DNA of 50,554 nt, from NCBI RefSeq assembly GCF_018638295.1, contig NZ_JABTTS010000038.1, positions 1 through 50,554 on the forward strand, given 5' to 3'. Within the stretch, counting starts at the first letter, position 1, and each line of letters begins with the position of its first letter. Positions 8,938-16,446 of the stretch are shown here, one piece after another. This DNA is from Streptomyces sp. CHD11 (GTDB lineage: Bacteria; Actinomycetota; Actinomycetes; Streptomycetales; Streptomycetaceae). The notes beneath the pieces are model-generated. The model had not been told where the DNA came from. It saw only the letters and a list, made by a program, of their open reading frames with translations, and made no database searches. A program made the position numbers and the translations under genes.

Positions 8938-10161
8938 ATGTCTTCCGCAACTTCCGCATCATCCGCAACGAACGGCACGACCTCCGTCATCGTCGCGGGC
9001 GCCCGCACCCCCATGGGTCGGCTGCTCGGCTCGCTGAAGTCCTTCTCCGGGGCCGACCTCGGCGGCTTCGCGATCAAGGCCGCCCTCGACCGTGCGGGGA
9101 TCGGCGGCGACCAGGTCCAGTACGTGATCATGGGCCAGGTGCTCCAGGCCGGGGCGGGGCAGATCCCGGCCCGCCAGGCCGCCGTCAAGGCCGGCATCCC
9201 GATGAACGTCCCGGCGCTCACCGTCAACAAGGTCTGCCTGTCCGGCCTGGACGCCATCGCGCTCGCGGACCAGCTCATCCGCGCCGGTGAGTTCGACGTG
9301 ATCGTCGCCGGCGGCCAGGAGTCCATGACCAACGCCCCGCACCTGCTGCCGAAGTCCCGCGAGGGCTTCAAGTACGGCGCGGTGCAGATGATCGACGCCA
9401 TGGCGCACGACGGTCTGACCGACTCCTTCGAGAACATCGCCATGGGCGAGTCCACCGAGAAGCACAACACCCGCCTCGGTATCGCCCGCCCCCAGCAGGA
9501 CGAGATCGCCGCACTGTCCCACCAGCGGGCCGCCGCCGCGCAGAAGAACGGCGTCTACGAGGCCGAGATCACCCCGGTCGAGATCCCGCAGCGCAAGGGC
9601 GACCCGGTCCTGTTCAGCAAGGACGAGGGCATCCGCGGCGACACCACCGCCGAGTCCCTCGGCAGGCTCCGCCCCGCCTTCGCCAAGGACGGCACCATCA
9701 CCGCCGGCACCTCCTCGCAGATCTCGGACGGTGCGGCGGCCGTGGTCGTGATGAGCAAGGCCAAGGCGCAGGAGCTGGGCCTGGAGTGGATCGCCGAGAT
9801 CGGCGCCCACGGCAACGTCGCGGGCCCCGACAACTCCCTCCAGTCGCAGCCGTCCAACGCCATCCGGCACGCGCTGAAGAAGGAGGGCCTGGAGGTCTCC
9901 GACCTCGACCTCATCGAGATCAACGAGGCCTTCGCGGCGGTCGCCGTCCAGTCAATGAAGGACTTGGGCGTTTCCATCGAAAAGGTGAACGTCAACGGGG
10001 GTGCCATCGCCCTCGGTCACCCGATCGGCATGTCCGGCGCCCGGCTGGTGCTGCACCTCGCGCTGGAGCTGAAGCGGCGCGGCGGCGGTGTCGGCGCGGC
10101 GGCGCTGTGCGGTGGCGGCGGCCAGGGTGACGCGCTGATCGTGCGGGTACCCAAGGCCTGA
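8938..10161 (+). CDS. acetyl-CoA C-acetyltransferase (thiolase)
   Basis: The 407-residue enzyme condenses two acetyl-CoA to acetoacetyl-CoA or works in the degradative direction. The acyl-accepting Cys100 sits in NKVCLSGLDAIALA. The C-terminal catalytic His is in GHPIGMSGARLV and the second Cys in AALCGGGGQGDALIV, all standard for thiolase II. I chose the ATG at 8938 (MSSATSASS) with AAGGGGA upstream rather than the in-frame GTG at 8911. The Ser/Thr-rich first 15 residues are poorly conserved in such proteins. It is followed 51 bases later by meaB, probably in one operon. Synteny matches S. coelicolor SCO5399. Confidence 0.92.
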   Translation: MSSATSASSATNGTTSVIVAGARTPMGRLLGSLKSFSGADLGGFAIKAALDRAGIGGDQVQYVIMGQVLQAGAGQIPARQAAVKAGIPMNVPALTVNKVCLSGLDAIALADQLIRAGEFDVIVAGGQESMTNAPHLLPKSREGFKYGAVQMIDAMAHDGLTDSFENIAMGESTEKHNTRLGIARPQQDEIAALSHQRAAAAQKNGVYEAEITPVEIPQRKGDPVLFSKDEGIRGDTTAESLGRLRPAFAKDGTITAGTSSQISDGAAAVVVMSKAKAQELGLEWIAEIGAHGNVAGPDNSLQSQPSNAIRHALKKEGLEVSDLDLIEINEAFAAVAVQSMKDLGVSIEKVNVNGGAIALGHPIGMSGARLVLHLALELKRRGGGVGAAALCGGGGQGDALIVRVPKA

Positions 10162-10212
10162 CCGGGGCCTGCCCGCGGGTTCGCTGATTTCCCTCTTGTG
10201 AACGGAGCTGTG

Positions 10213-11169
10213 ATGCAGGACGTCTCCTCGCTGGTCGCCCAGGCCAGGGAAGGCAGGCCGCGGGCCGTGGCCCGGCTGATCTCCCTGGTGGAGGGGGCGT
10301 CACCGCAGCTCAGGGAGGTCATGGCGGCCCTGGCGCCGCTGACCGGGAACGCCTACGTGGTCGGCCTCACCGGCTCACCGGGGGTGGGCAAGTCGACCTC
10401 CACCTCGGCCCTGGTGACCGCGTACCGCAAACAGGGCAAGAGGGTCGGCGTCCTGGCCGTCGACCCGTCCTCCCCGTTCTCCGGCGGAGCCCTGCTCGGT
10501 GACCGCGTCCGGATGTCGGAGCACGCCTCCGACCCCGGCGTCTACATCCGCTCGATGGCCACCCGCGGCCACCTGGGTGGCCTCGCCTGGTCGGCGCCGC
10601 AGGCGATCCGCGTCCTGGACGCGGCCGGCTGCGACGTGGTCCTGGTCGAGACGGTCGGCGTCGGCCAGTCGGAGGTGGAGATCGCCTCCCAGGCCGACAC
10701 CTCCGTGGTCCTGCTGGCCCCCGGCATGGGCGACGGCATCCAGGCCGCCAAGGCCGGAATCCTGGAGATCGGCGACGTCTACGTCGTCAACAAGGCCGAC
10801 CGCGACGGCGCCGACGCCACCGCCCGCGACCTCAACCACATGCTCGGCCTCGGCGAGTCCCGGGCCCCGGGCGACTGGCGCCCCCCGATCGTCAAGACGG
10901 TCGCCTCCCGCCAGGAGGGCGTCGACGAGGTGGTCGAGGCGCTGGAGAAGCACCGCGCGTGGATGGAGGAGCGAGGCGTTCTCACGGAACGCCGCCTGGC
11001 CCGGGCCTCCCGCGAGGTGGAGACCATCGCCGTCACCGCCCTGCGCGAACGCATCGGCGACCTGCACGGCGACCGCCGCCTGGGCGCACTCGCGGAGCGC
11101 ATCATCACCGGCGAACTGGACCCGTACCGTGCGGCGGACGAACTGGTGGAGGGCCTGACACGGGGCTGA
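10213..11169 (+). CDS. meaB: MeaB-type G-protein chaperone of methylmalonyl-CoA mutase
   Basis: MeaB (about 318 residues) loads and protects adenosylcobalamin on methylmalonyl-CoA mutase and related mutases by a GTP-driven gating cycle (known of the family). The P-loop GSPGVGKS is at about residues 54-61. The switch/Walker B region VLVETVGVGQSEVEIA and the guanine-specificity motif VNKAD are present. The sequence DPSSPFSGGALLGDRVRM is a hallmark of MeaB/ArgK. I chose the ATG at 10213 with GGAG five bases upstream; an in-frame GTG at 10198 is less well placed. The mutase genes themselves are not adjacent here. The IcmA mutase subunit lies 8.6 kb away and could be a client. Confidence 0.93.
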   Translation: MQDVSSLVAQAREGRPRAVARLISLVEGASPQLREVMAALAPLTGNAYVVGLTGSPGVGKSTSTSALVTAYRKQGKRVGVLAVDPSSPFSGGALLGDRVRMSEHASDPGVYIRSMATRGHLGGLAWSAPQAIRVLDAAGCDVVLVETVGVGQSEVEIASQADTSVVLLAPGMGDGIQAAKAGILEIGDVYVVNKADRDGADATARDLNHMLGLGESRAPGDWRPPIVKTVASRQEGVDEVVEALEKHRAWMEERGVLTERRLARASREVETIAVTALRERIGDLHGDRRLGALAERIITGELDPYRAADELVEGLTRG

Positions 11170-11231
11170 GTGGCCTGCGCCGGCACGTGGGACCAACCCG
11201 GCTGAAGCCCCTTGCTCGCGCTCGACACCGT

Positions 11232-11263
11232 CCCCGGCTGCGGCCGTGCATCCGCAGCCGGGG
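11232..11263. terminator. terminator hairpin between convergent meaB and PIN toxin gene
   Basis: CCCCGGCTGCGG (11232-11243) pairs perfectly with 11252-11263 across an eight-base loop. It lies 62 bases after the meaB stop and 17 bases beyond the toxin stop, so it can serve both strands. Confidence 0.75.
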
Positions 11264-11280
11264 GGCGGCATCGAGCGGCG

Positions 11281-11733
11281 TCAGAGATCGTCAGGCAGCA
11301 GCCGGAAGGCGGGTTCTCCGGTGAGCGGCCGCATCATGCGGAAGTGGCGGTTCCTGGTGAAGAGGGACGTCGTCCGGAAGGCCGCCGCCAGTGCCACGTT
11401 CATCGCGTCCGCCAACCCCACTCCTGCCCCACCGTCGGTCTCGGAGTACCCGCGCATCACTGCCATGGCCGCCCTCAGATGTGGCCCGGTCTCGGGGATC
11501 TCGAACCTGCGGGCCTCGGTCTGCCCTGCGATGAAGTCCAGCGCGTTCACAGCGGCCCCGGATCCGATCCGTGACGTCAGCAAGTAGTCCAGTTCGGTGA
11601 GCACCATGGGGGAGACCACCAGGTGCCCCACGCGGGCCAGGGCTTCCCGATGAGTGGTGTGGCGGGGGTCTTTCGGGGTGAACAGCCGGTACAGGGCGTT
11701 GGTATCGGCGATGACGACCGGGACGTCAGTCAT
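11281..11733 (-). CDS. PIN-domain toxin (VapC-like)
   Basis: This protein of about 150 residues has the PIN ribonuclease fold, which in toxin-antitoxin pairs cleaves tRNA or rRNA. Asp10 (VIADTNAL), Glu47 (VLTELDYLL) and Asp109 (GLADAMNVALA) are the usual metal ligands. The fourth position reads TRNRHF, with Asn128 where most active members have Asp, so activity may be altered. The ATG at 11733 lies inside the end of the antitoxin gene, an eight-base overlap that couples translation. Function is inferred from the fold and the pairing. The name VapC is not certain, because the partner is Phd/YefM-like. Confidence 0.82.
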   Translation of the reverse strand: MTDVPVVIADTNALYRLFTPKDPRHTTHREALARVGHLVVSPMVLTELDYLLTSRIGSGAAVNALDFIAGQTEARRFEIPETGPHLRAAMAVMRGYSETDGGAGVGLADAMNVALAAAFRTTSLFTRNRHFRMMRPLTGEPAFRLLPDDL

Positions 11734-12016
11734 CGATCTCCTCGGCCGTGACCTCACCCATGCCGCGGAGCGTCGCCTCGATCTCGTCGTCGTCGAGTAC
11801 CGGACCGTCGAGGTCAGGAATGTCCAGGTGGCCCATGGGGTCGGTGCGGAACGGGTACGCAGGGCGGCCGCCCGTCGGTGTCCCCCGGGGAACGATGTCC
11901 CCTATGGGCACGCCGTCCCGGGTGATGGTTACCGTCTCCCCGGCCGCCACACGGGCCAGGACGCGTGATGTCTGCTGATTGAGCTCCCTGAGCGGAACCT
12001 CGGCACCGTCACTCAT
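11726..12016 (-). CDS. Phd/YefM-type antitoxin
   Basis: This 96-residue protein is the presumed antitoxin of the PIN toxin. Its N-terminal 50 residues (PLRELNQQTSRVLARVAAGETVTITRDGVPIGDIVP) match the prevent-host-death/YefM DNA-binding dimer domain. The remainder is acidic (LDGPVLDDDEIEATL), as expected for the toxin-wrapping tail. It is the first gene of a two-gene operon. A palindrome just upstream (12025-12042) is the likely autoregulatory operator. Confidence 0.85.
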   Translation of the reverse strand: MSDGAEVPLRELNQQTSRVLARVAAGETVTITRDGVPIGDIVPRGTPTGGRPAYPFRTDPMGHLDIPDLDGPVLDDDEIEATLRGMGEVTAEEIDD

Positions 12017-12024
12017 CCGTTCAC

Positions 12025-12042
12025 TGTACTACGCGTTCTACA
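12025..12042. promoter_or_regulatory. candidate antitoxin operator
   Basis: The 18-base near-palindrome has arms TGTA/TACA, a perfect six-base core ACGCGT and two unmatched bases on each side. It begins eight bases upstream of the antitoxin start. Antitoxin-toxin complexes normally bind such sites to repress their own operon. The assignment rests on position and symmetry only. Confidence 0.45.
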
Positions 12043-12080
12043 TCGCGGATGGTCCGCGCTCCGGGAACGGGAGAGGGAAG

Positions 12081-12110
12081 GGGCGGTGGGGGCGGAACCC
12101 CTCACCGCCC
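12081..12110. terminator. terminator hairpin after the PepSY gene
   Basis: GGGCGGTG (12081-12088) pairs with 12103-12110 and GGGG with CCCC inside it. One bulged base and a five-base loop complete the structure. It lies 17 bases past the PepSY stop on the minus strand and separates that gene from the toxin-antitoxin operon. Confidence 0.7.
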
Positions 12111-12126
12111 ACCCGGCCCACCATGG

Positions 12127-12819
12127 TCAGTCGTCGTCGGAGTCCCCGTCGTCGTCCCGGTCGGCGGTGACCTTCCCGCTGTTCAGATCGACCCGCCAGT
12201 CACGGTCGTCGTCGCCCCCGCCGGAGACACGCGTCTCGGCCTCCCAGCGCCGGTCGTCGTCGTCATCGAGGTCGACGGAGACGACCGTCCCCTTGGCGGC
12301 AGCCGCCTTCGCGGCCTGCTCGGCGGTCACCTTCGCGTCCTTCAGCGCGGCCCGCACCTCGGCGGCGTCGTCCTCGTCGTCCTTTTCCGCGCCGAGGACC
12401 TTGCCGGTGGCCGGGTCGATCCACACGCTGCGCCAGGTGTCGCCCTTCCCGAGGACGTCGACCTCCCAGGCGCCGTCGTCCAGCTCGGCGGAGACGGCCG
12501 TACCGGGTGTGTGCCTCAGCGCGGCGGCGATGGCGTCGGCGGCGGTCACGTCACCGGAGACGGCACGGTCGTCGTCACGCGTGCCGTCCCGGCGGTCGTC
12601 GTCCCGGCGGTCGTCGTCCTGACCGTCGTCGTCCCGGCGGTCGTCGTTGCCACGGTCGTCCCGGTCGTCGTCCCGGTCGTCGTCGTCCGCGGCCCGGTTC
12701 TCCGCCCGCGTCACCGGAGTGGAGCCGTCGTCGTCCCCCGAGACCGCGATGGCCGTCGCCGTCCCCCCGCCGACCAGAGCCGCGGCCGTGACGACGGCGA
12801 TCACGATGTTGCGCTTCAT
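12127..12819 (-). CDS. secreted Asp-rich PepSY-domain protein
   Basis: The 230-residue protein starts MKRNIVIAVVTAAALVGGGTA, an export signal or membrane anchor. It is followed by a low-complexity Asp/Arg stretch at about residues 45-85, encoded by GTC/GGT-type triplet repeats. Two PepSY units then follow: about 90-140 (TAADAIAAALRHTPGTAVSAELDDGAWEVDVLG) and about 150-220 (VTAEQAAKAAAAKGTVVSVDLD). PepSY domains act as inhibitors or sensors in the cell envelope in known cases. GGGAGGAACCCAC precedes the ATG at 12819. The gene is divergent from a two-component system whose kinase has a similar Asp-rich outer loop. This suggests that the protein is the system's target or ligand (inference). Confidence 0.85.
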   Translation of the reverse strand: MKRNIVIAVVTAAALVGGGTATAIAVSGDDDGSTPVTRAENRAADDDDRDDDRDDRGNDDRRDDDGQDDDRRDDDRRDGTRDDDRAVSGDVTAADAIAAALRHTPGTAVSAELDDGAWEVDVLGKGDTWRSVWIDPATGKVLGAEKDDEDDAAEVRAALKDAKVTAEQAAKAAAAKGTVVSVDLDDDDDRRWEAETRVSGGGDDDRDWRVDLNSGKVTADRDDDGDSDDD

Positions 12820-12887
12820 GTGGGTTCCTCCCGAGTCGCAGTGTTTCGCGCTGTGCACCATCAATCTCGCCGACCGACGCTGAGAGG

Positions 12888-12919
12888 AACCTGAAGCCGC
12901 CTGAAGTGATCTTCAGGTT
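12888..12919. promoter_or_regulatory. response-regulator-type operator between PepSY and two-component genes
   Basis: The repeats AACCTGAAG (12888-12896), CTGAAG (12901-12906) and the inverted CTTCAGGTT (12911-12919) lie in the divergent control region. The two direct CTGAAG copies start ten bases apart, one helical turn, as expected for OmpR/PhoB-type dimers. The outer arms form a nine-base perfect inverted repeat. The element sits 20 bases before the response regulator start and 69 bases before the PepSY start. Autoregulation and control of the PepSY gene are inferred. Confidence 0.55.
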
Positions 12920-12939
12920 CGCTTTGCGACCCTTGGCCC

Positions 12940-13605
12940 ATGCGCCTGCTCATCGTGGAGGACGAAAGACGTCTCGCCCTCTCCCTCGCCAAGGGCCTGA
13001 CCGCCGAGGGTTACGCCGTGGACGTCGTCCACGACGGCCGGGAGGGACTGCACCGGGCGACGGAGGGCACGTACGACCTCCTGATCCTCGACATCATGCT
13101 GCCCGGCCTGAACGGCTACCGGGTCTGCGCCGCCCTGCGCGCCGCCGGGCACGACGTGCCGATCCTGATGCTCACCGCCAAGGACGGGGAGTACGACGAG
13201 GCCGAGGGTCTGGACACCGGCGCCGACGACTACCTCACCAAGCCGTTCTCGTACGTCGTCCTCGTCGCCAGGATCAAGGCGCTGCTGCGCCGCCGGGCGA
13301 CCTCCGGCGCCTCCCCGGTCCATGTGCACGGCGATCTCAAGGTCGACACGGCCGCCCGCAGGGTGTTCCTGGGCGAGGACGAGGTGGCGCTGACCGCCAA
13401 GGAGTTCTCGGTGCTGGAGCAGCTCGTCCTGCGGGCCGGCCAGGTGGTGTCCAAGGCCGACATCCTGGAGCACGTCTGGGACTTCGCCTACGAGGGCGAC
13501 CCGAACATCGTCGAGGTGTACATCAGTGCCCTGCGCCGCAAACTCCGCGCCGGGCTCATCCGCACCGTGCGCGGTGCCGGCTACCGGCTGGAGACGGCGC
13601 CGTGA
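12940..13605 (+). CDS. OmpR-family response regulator
   Basis: The 221-residue regulator has a receiver domain with the acidic pocket (VEDE), phospho-acceptor Asp51 (LLILDIMLPG), the conserved Thr in LMLTAKD and Lys101 (YLTKPFSY). The C-terminal winged-helix DNA-binding domain spans about 125-218 (VALTAKEFSVLEQLVLRAGQVVSKADILEHVWD...RTVRGAGYRLE). It overlaps the kinase start by GTGA, so the pair is translationally coupled. A direct/inverted CTGAAG array lies immediately upstream. The leader is very short. Stimulus unknown. Confidence 0.93.
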   Translation: MRLLIVEDERRLALSLAKGLTAEGYAVDVVHDGREGLHRATEGTYDLLILDIMLPGLNGYRVCAALRAAGHDVPILMLTAKDGEYDEAEGLDTGADDYLTKPFSYVVLVARIKALLRRRATSGASPVHVHGDLKVDTAARRVFLGEDEVALTAKEFSVLEQLVLRAGQVVSKADILEHVWDFAYEGDPNIVEVYISALRRKLRAGLIRTVRGAGYRLETAP

Positions 13606-15041
13606 GCCGCCTGTTCGGCTCGGTCCGCGCGCGGGCGACGCTCGGCGCCACCCTCGTCGTCGCGGTGGCCCTCGTCGCGGCCGGCACCGCCGTCCTGCTG
13701 TCCCTGCGCTCGAACCTGATCGGCGAGGCCGGCACCCGGGCGGAGCAGTCCGCGCGGGCGATCGCCTCCGAACTCGCCACCCGGACGCCGTACGACCGGC
13801 TCTCCGGACTGGACGGCGACGACCGGCCGGTGCAGATCGTCGACGAGGACGGGACGCTGGTCGCGGCCTCCGAGGACCTCCAGCGGATCGACGGCACGGC
13901 GACGACCGAGGTGACACCACGTCCGTCGGCACCGGGCGACGATGACGACGGCGACGACGGCGACGGCGACGACGGTGATGACGACGCCAACGACTCCGGC
14001 GCGTCCCTGCCCCCCGGCGAGATCGGCGGGGGCACGACCTTCAGCAACGGCTCGGCCACCATCGACGGCGACGCCGAGGACTACCGGTTCGCCGCCGTGG
14101 ACGTGGGAACCGCCGACCGGGGCCGCCTGACCGTCACCGCGGGCGCTCCGCTCGCCGCCGAGCACAGCGCCGTGAGCACCACGCTGACCGGCATGCTCAT
14201 CGGCCTGCCGCTGCTGCTCGGGGTCGTCGCCGGAGTGACCTGGCTGGTCACCGGCCGGGCGCTGCGCCCGGTGGAGGGCATCCGCCGGGAGATGGCCGCG
14301 ATCACCGCCTCCGAGGACCTCACCCGCCGCGTCCCCGAACCGGCGACGCACGACGAGATCGCCCGCCTCGCCAGCACCACCAACGAGACCCTCGCCGCGC
14401 TGGAGGCGTCCGTGGAGCGGCAGCGGAGGTTCGTCGCCGACGCCTCCCACGAGCTGCGCAGCCCCATCGCCTCCCTGCGCACCCAGCTCGAGGTGGCCGC
14501 CGCCCACCCCGAACTCCTCGACCTGGACGGAGCCGTGGAGGACACCGTGCGGCTCCAGCGCCTCGCCGCCGATCTGCTGCTGCTCGCCCGGCTGGACGCG
14601 GGGGAGCGGCCCGCCGACGCCCGGGTGGAGCTGGCTGCGATGGCCCGTGAGGAGGCCACGGGACGGACCGGCGTGACGGTGGACGCGGAGCCGGCGGAGG
14701 TGACCGGATCGCGGGGGCAGCTCGGCCGGGTGCTCGCCAACCTGCTGGACAACGCCGGGCGGCATGCCCGCGAGCGGGTCACCGTGACCGTGCGCCGCGA
14801 GGGTTCCTGGGCGGTGCTCGGCGTGGCCGACGACGGTGAGGGGGTGGCCGAGGCCGACCGGGAGCGGATCTTCGAGCGGTTCGTACGGCTGGACGCCGCC
14901 CGGAGCCGGGACGACGGCGGCGCCGGTCTCGGCCTGGCGATCGCGCGGGACGTCGCCGTACGGCACGGCGGAACGCTCACCGCGGGTGCGGCGCCGGCCG
15001 GCGGAGCCCTGTTCGAGCTCCGCCTGCCGCTCACCGGCTGA
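13602..15041 (+). CDS. sensor histidine kinase with Asp-rich extracytoplasmic loop
   Basis: This 479-residue kinase has a first membrane segment at about 13-34 and an outer domain of about 155 residues. A second membrane segment follows at about 192-216, then a HAMP linker. The H-box contains His283 (FVADASHELRSPI), followed by N, G1 and G2 ATP-binding boxes (NLLDNAGRHA, GVADDGEGVAEADRERIFERF, GAGLGLAIARDVA). The outer loop holds a stretch of nearly pure Asp/Gly at about 112-131, encoded by GAC/GGC repeats at about 13938-13988. This stretch could bind cations or Arg/Lys-rich partners. The kinase starts at GTG 13602, overlapping the regulator stop. It converges on absC, 30 bases away. Confidence 0.92.
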   Translation: MSRLFGSVRARATLGATLVVAVALVAAGTAVLLSLRSNLIGEAGTRAEQSARAIASELATRTPYDRLSGLDGDDRPVQIVDEDGTLVAASEDLQRIDGTATTEVTPRPSAPGDDDDGDDGDGDDGDDDANDSGASLPPGEIGGGTTFSNGSATIDGDAEDYRFAAVDVGTADRGRLTVTAGAPLAAEHSAVSTTLTGMLIGLPLLLGVVAGVTWLVTGRALRPVEGIRREMAAITASEDLTRRVPEPATHDEIARLASTTNETLAALEASVERQRRFVADASHELRSPIASLRTQLEVAAAHPELLDLDGAVEDTVRLQRLAADLLLLARLDAGERPADARVELAAMAREEATGRTGVTVDAEPAEVTGSRGQLGRVLANLLDNAGRHARERVTVTVRREGSWAVLGVADDGEGVAEADRERIFERFVRLDAARSRDDGGAGLGLAIARDVAVRHGGTLTAGAAPAGGALFELRLPLTG

Positions 15042-15071
15042 GACCGGCGGGCGGCGTCGGCGCCGGGGGCG

Positions 15072-15548
15072 TCAGGAGCGCCCGCGCTGCCCCCGCAGGT
15101 GCTCGGCGATGGGCTTGAGCGCCTTGTCGAGCTCGGTGAGCGTCTCGGGTGCGAGCAGGTCGATGAAGTGTCTGCGCACGGACGCCACGTGGTGCGGCGC
15201 GACCTTCTGCATGGTCTCCATGCCGTGGTCGGTGAGGACGGCGTACAGTCCGCGGCGGTCCGACTCGCAGTGCTCCCGCCGGACCAGGTTCGCGTTCTCC
15301 ATACGGGTGATCTGGTGCGAGAGGCGGCTCTTGGACTGCATGGTGGCGGAGGCGAGGTCGCTCATCCGCATCCGCCGGTCGTCCGACTCGGACAGGTTCA
15401 CCAGGATCTCGTAGTCGTTCATTGTCAGGCCGAACGGCTGCAGATCCTTCTCGAGCTGGTAGGTCAGCAGCTTGTTGACCTCCAGGTGGGTGCGCCAGGC
15501 GCACTGCTCCGCATTGGTCAGCCAGCGGGTGGCCGTCTCGGTCTCCAT
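15072..15548 (-). CDS. absC: AbsC, MarR-family regulator of antibiotic production
   Basis: The 158-residue winged-helix protein (METETATRWLTNAEQCAWRTHLEV...) matches AbsC of S. coelicolor (SCO5405) in length, sequence character and position. AbsC influences antibiotic synthesis and represses the coelibactin cluster in a zinc-dependent context (known). The MarR core is visible at about 35-125. The recognition region is ASATMQSKSRLSHQITRMENANLVRREHCESDRRGLYAVLTDHG, with the wing DRRGLYA. It lies downstream of three AIM24-family genes on the same strand. A strong hairpin in the 97-base gap suggests it is transcribed from its own AT-rich promoter at about 15549-15596. Confidence 0.88.
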   Translation of the reverse strand: METETATRWLTNAEQCAWRTHLEVNKLLTYQLEKDLQPFGLTMNDYEILVNLSESDDRRMRMSDLASATMQSKSRLSHQITRMENANLVRREHCESDRRGLYAVLTDHGMETMQKVAPHHVASVRRHFIDLLAPETLTELDKALKPIAEHLRGQRGRS

Positions 15549-15596
15549 GAATGAAGTCTACCTAAGAAAGTTGAAAGGCGAACTAATGAGGCTTCC

Positions 15597-15630
15597 GTGT
15601 GACATCGCGATCACGCGTTCGATGTCACAC
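15597..15630 (-). terminator. hairpin between AIM24 gene and absC
   Basis: GTGTGACATCG (15597-15607) pairs perfectly with 15620-15630 over a 12-base loop. Read on the minus strand it begins 15 bases after the AIM24 stop and ends 48 bases before the absC ATG. It probably terminates the AIM24 operon and insulates absC. It could also act as an attenuator in an absC leader. Confidence 0.6.
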
Positions 15631-15645
15631 CCCGCACATTACCGT

Positions 15646-16446
15646 TCACAGCCCGAAGCGACGCTGGAGGTCTCCGAGCTGTCCGGGAAGACGCGGTGCC
15701 CCCGCCCCCTGCCCGTGGCCACCCGGAACCCCTCCGCCGGGCACCCCCGGCTCGTGCGGAGGCACCCCCGTCGCCTGCTCCGTCATCAGCGCCTCGGACG
15801 ACTGGAGCAGCACCGTGCCCGCCCCCACGAACTCGAACTGGTGCTCCTCGCCGGAGGCCCCGCCCAGGCCCGTCATCGCACGTAGACCGCCCATCACGCC
15901 GGTCATGTACCCGTGGTCGTAGTGGTGGCACGGCGACGGGCAGTCCGCCCAGCCGACCAGCGCCTGCGGATCCACCCGGATCGGGGGCTCCATGAACACC
16001 ACCGGGCCGTTGGACGCCGCCACGAACTTCCCGGTTCCGATCAGCGTCAGAAAACCCGGCACGATCGACTGCTTCAGCGAAAGACTTGGCTGAAAAGCTA
16101 GCAAGTTGCCCGAGCGAATGGTCAGGTTGCCGTCCTCGAGGTCGTACGAATTCACATCGAAGGCCCGGTCGGCGAGGAGCATCTTGCCCGAGCCCTCCGC
16201 CACGACCCAGTCGCTCGCGTGCAGAGGCGAATGGAACGACGTACGGACAAGTCGGTCGAGTCGCCCGTGCCCGATCCCGTTGAACTCGATCGAACCGTAG
16301 TAGGCGATCATCTTCCCCTTCTGCATGAACCACTGGGTGCCCTTGAGCTCCACGCAGAAGGTGTAGTGATCGACGTTGTCATCGGCCGGCAGCGTCATCG
16401 GGTCGTGGACGGCGGGCCCGGCGCCGGGGTTCTGGAACGTGCTCAC
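15646..16446 (-). CDS. AIM24-family protein (third gene of triplet)
   Basis: This 266-residue protein belongs to the AIM24 (former DUF124) beta-rich family, whose bacterial role is not established. The core at about 25-225 alternates short beta strands and glycines, for example FMQKGKMIAYYGSIEFNG, GKMLLADRAFDVNSYDL and LTIRSGNLLAFQPSLSL, and ends with EEHQFEFVGAGTVLLQSSE. A Gly/Pro/His-rich tail of about 40 residues follows. The triplet members share the phrases MIAYYG/MLAYRG/MVAYDG and the ending G.G.V..Q.SE. It starts at GTG 16446, overlapping the stop of the preceding AIM24 gene by GTGA. It has no signal peptide. Confidence 0.85.
   Translation of the reverse strand: MSTFQNPGAGPAVHDPMTLPADDNVDHYTFCVELKGTQWFMQKGKMIAYYGSIEFNGIGHGRLDRLVRTSFHSPLHASDWVVAEGSGKMLLADRAFDVNSYDLEDGNLTIRSGNLLAFQPSLSLKQSIVPGFLTLIGTGKFVAASNGPVVFMEPPIRVDPQALVGWADCPSPCHHYDHGYMTGVMGGLRAMTGLGGASGEEHQFEFVGAGTVLLQSSEALMTEQATGVPPHEPGVPGGGVPGGHGQGAGAPRLPGQLGDLQRRFGL

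Noticed and set aside
12565..12690. Short regular repeats that could suggest a CRISPR-like array
   Set aside because: The repeats are in-frame triplet-type coding repeats of the PepSY protein without spacers or constant repeat length.
12507..12894. Plus-strand frames opposite the PepSY gene made of Arg/Gly or Val repeats
   Set aside because: They are shadows of the GTC/GGT triplet repeats that encode the Asp/Arg tract on the minus strand.
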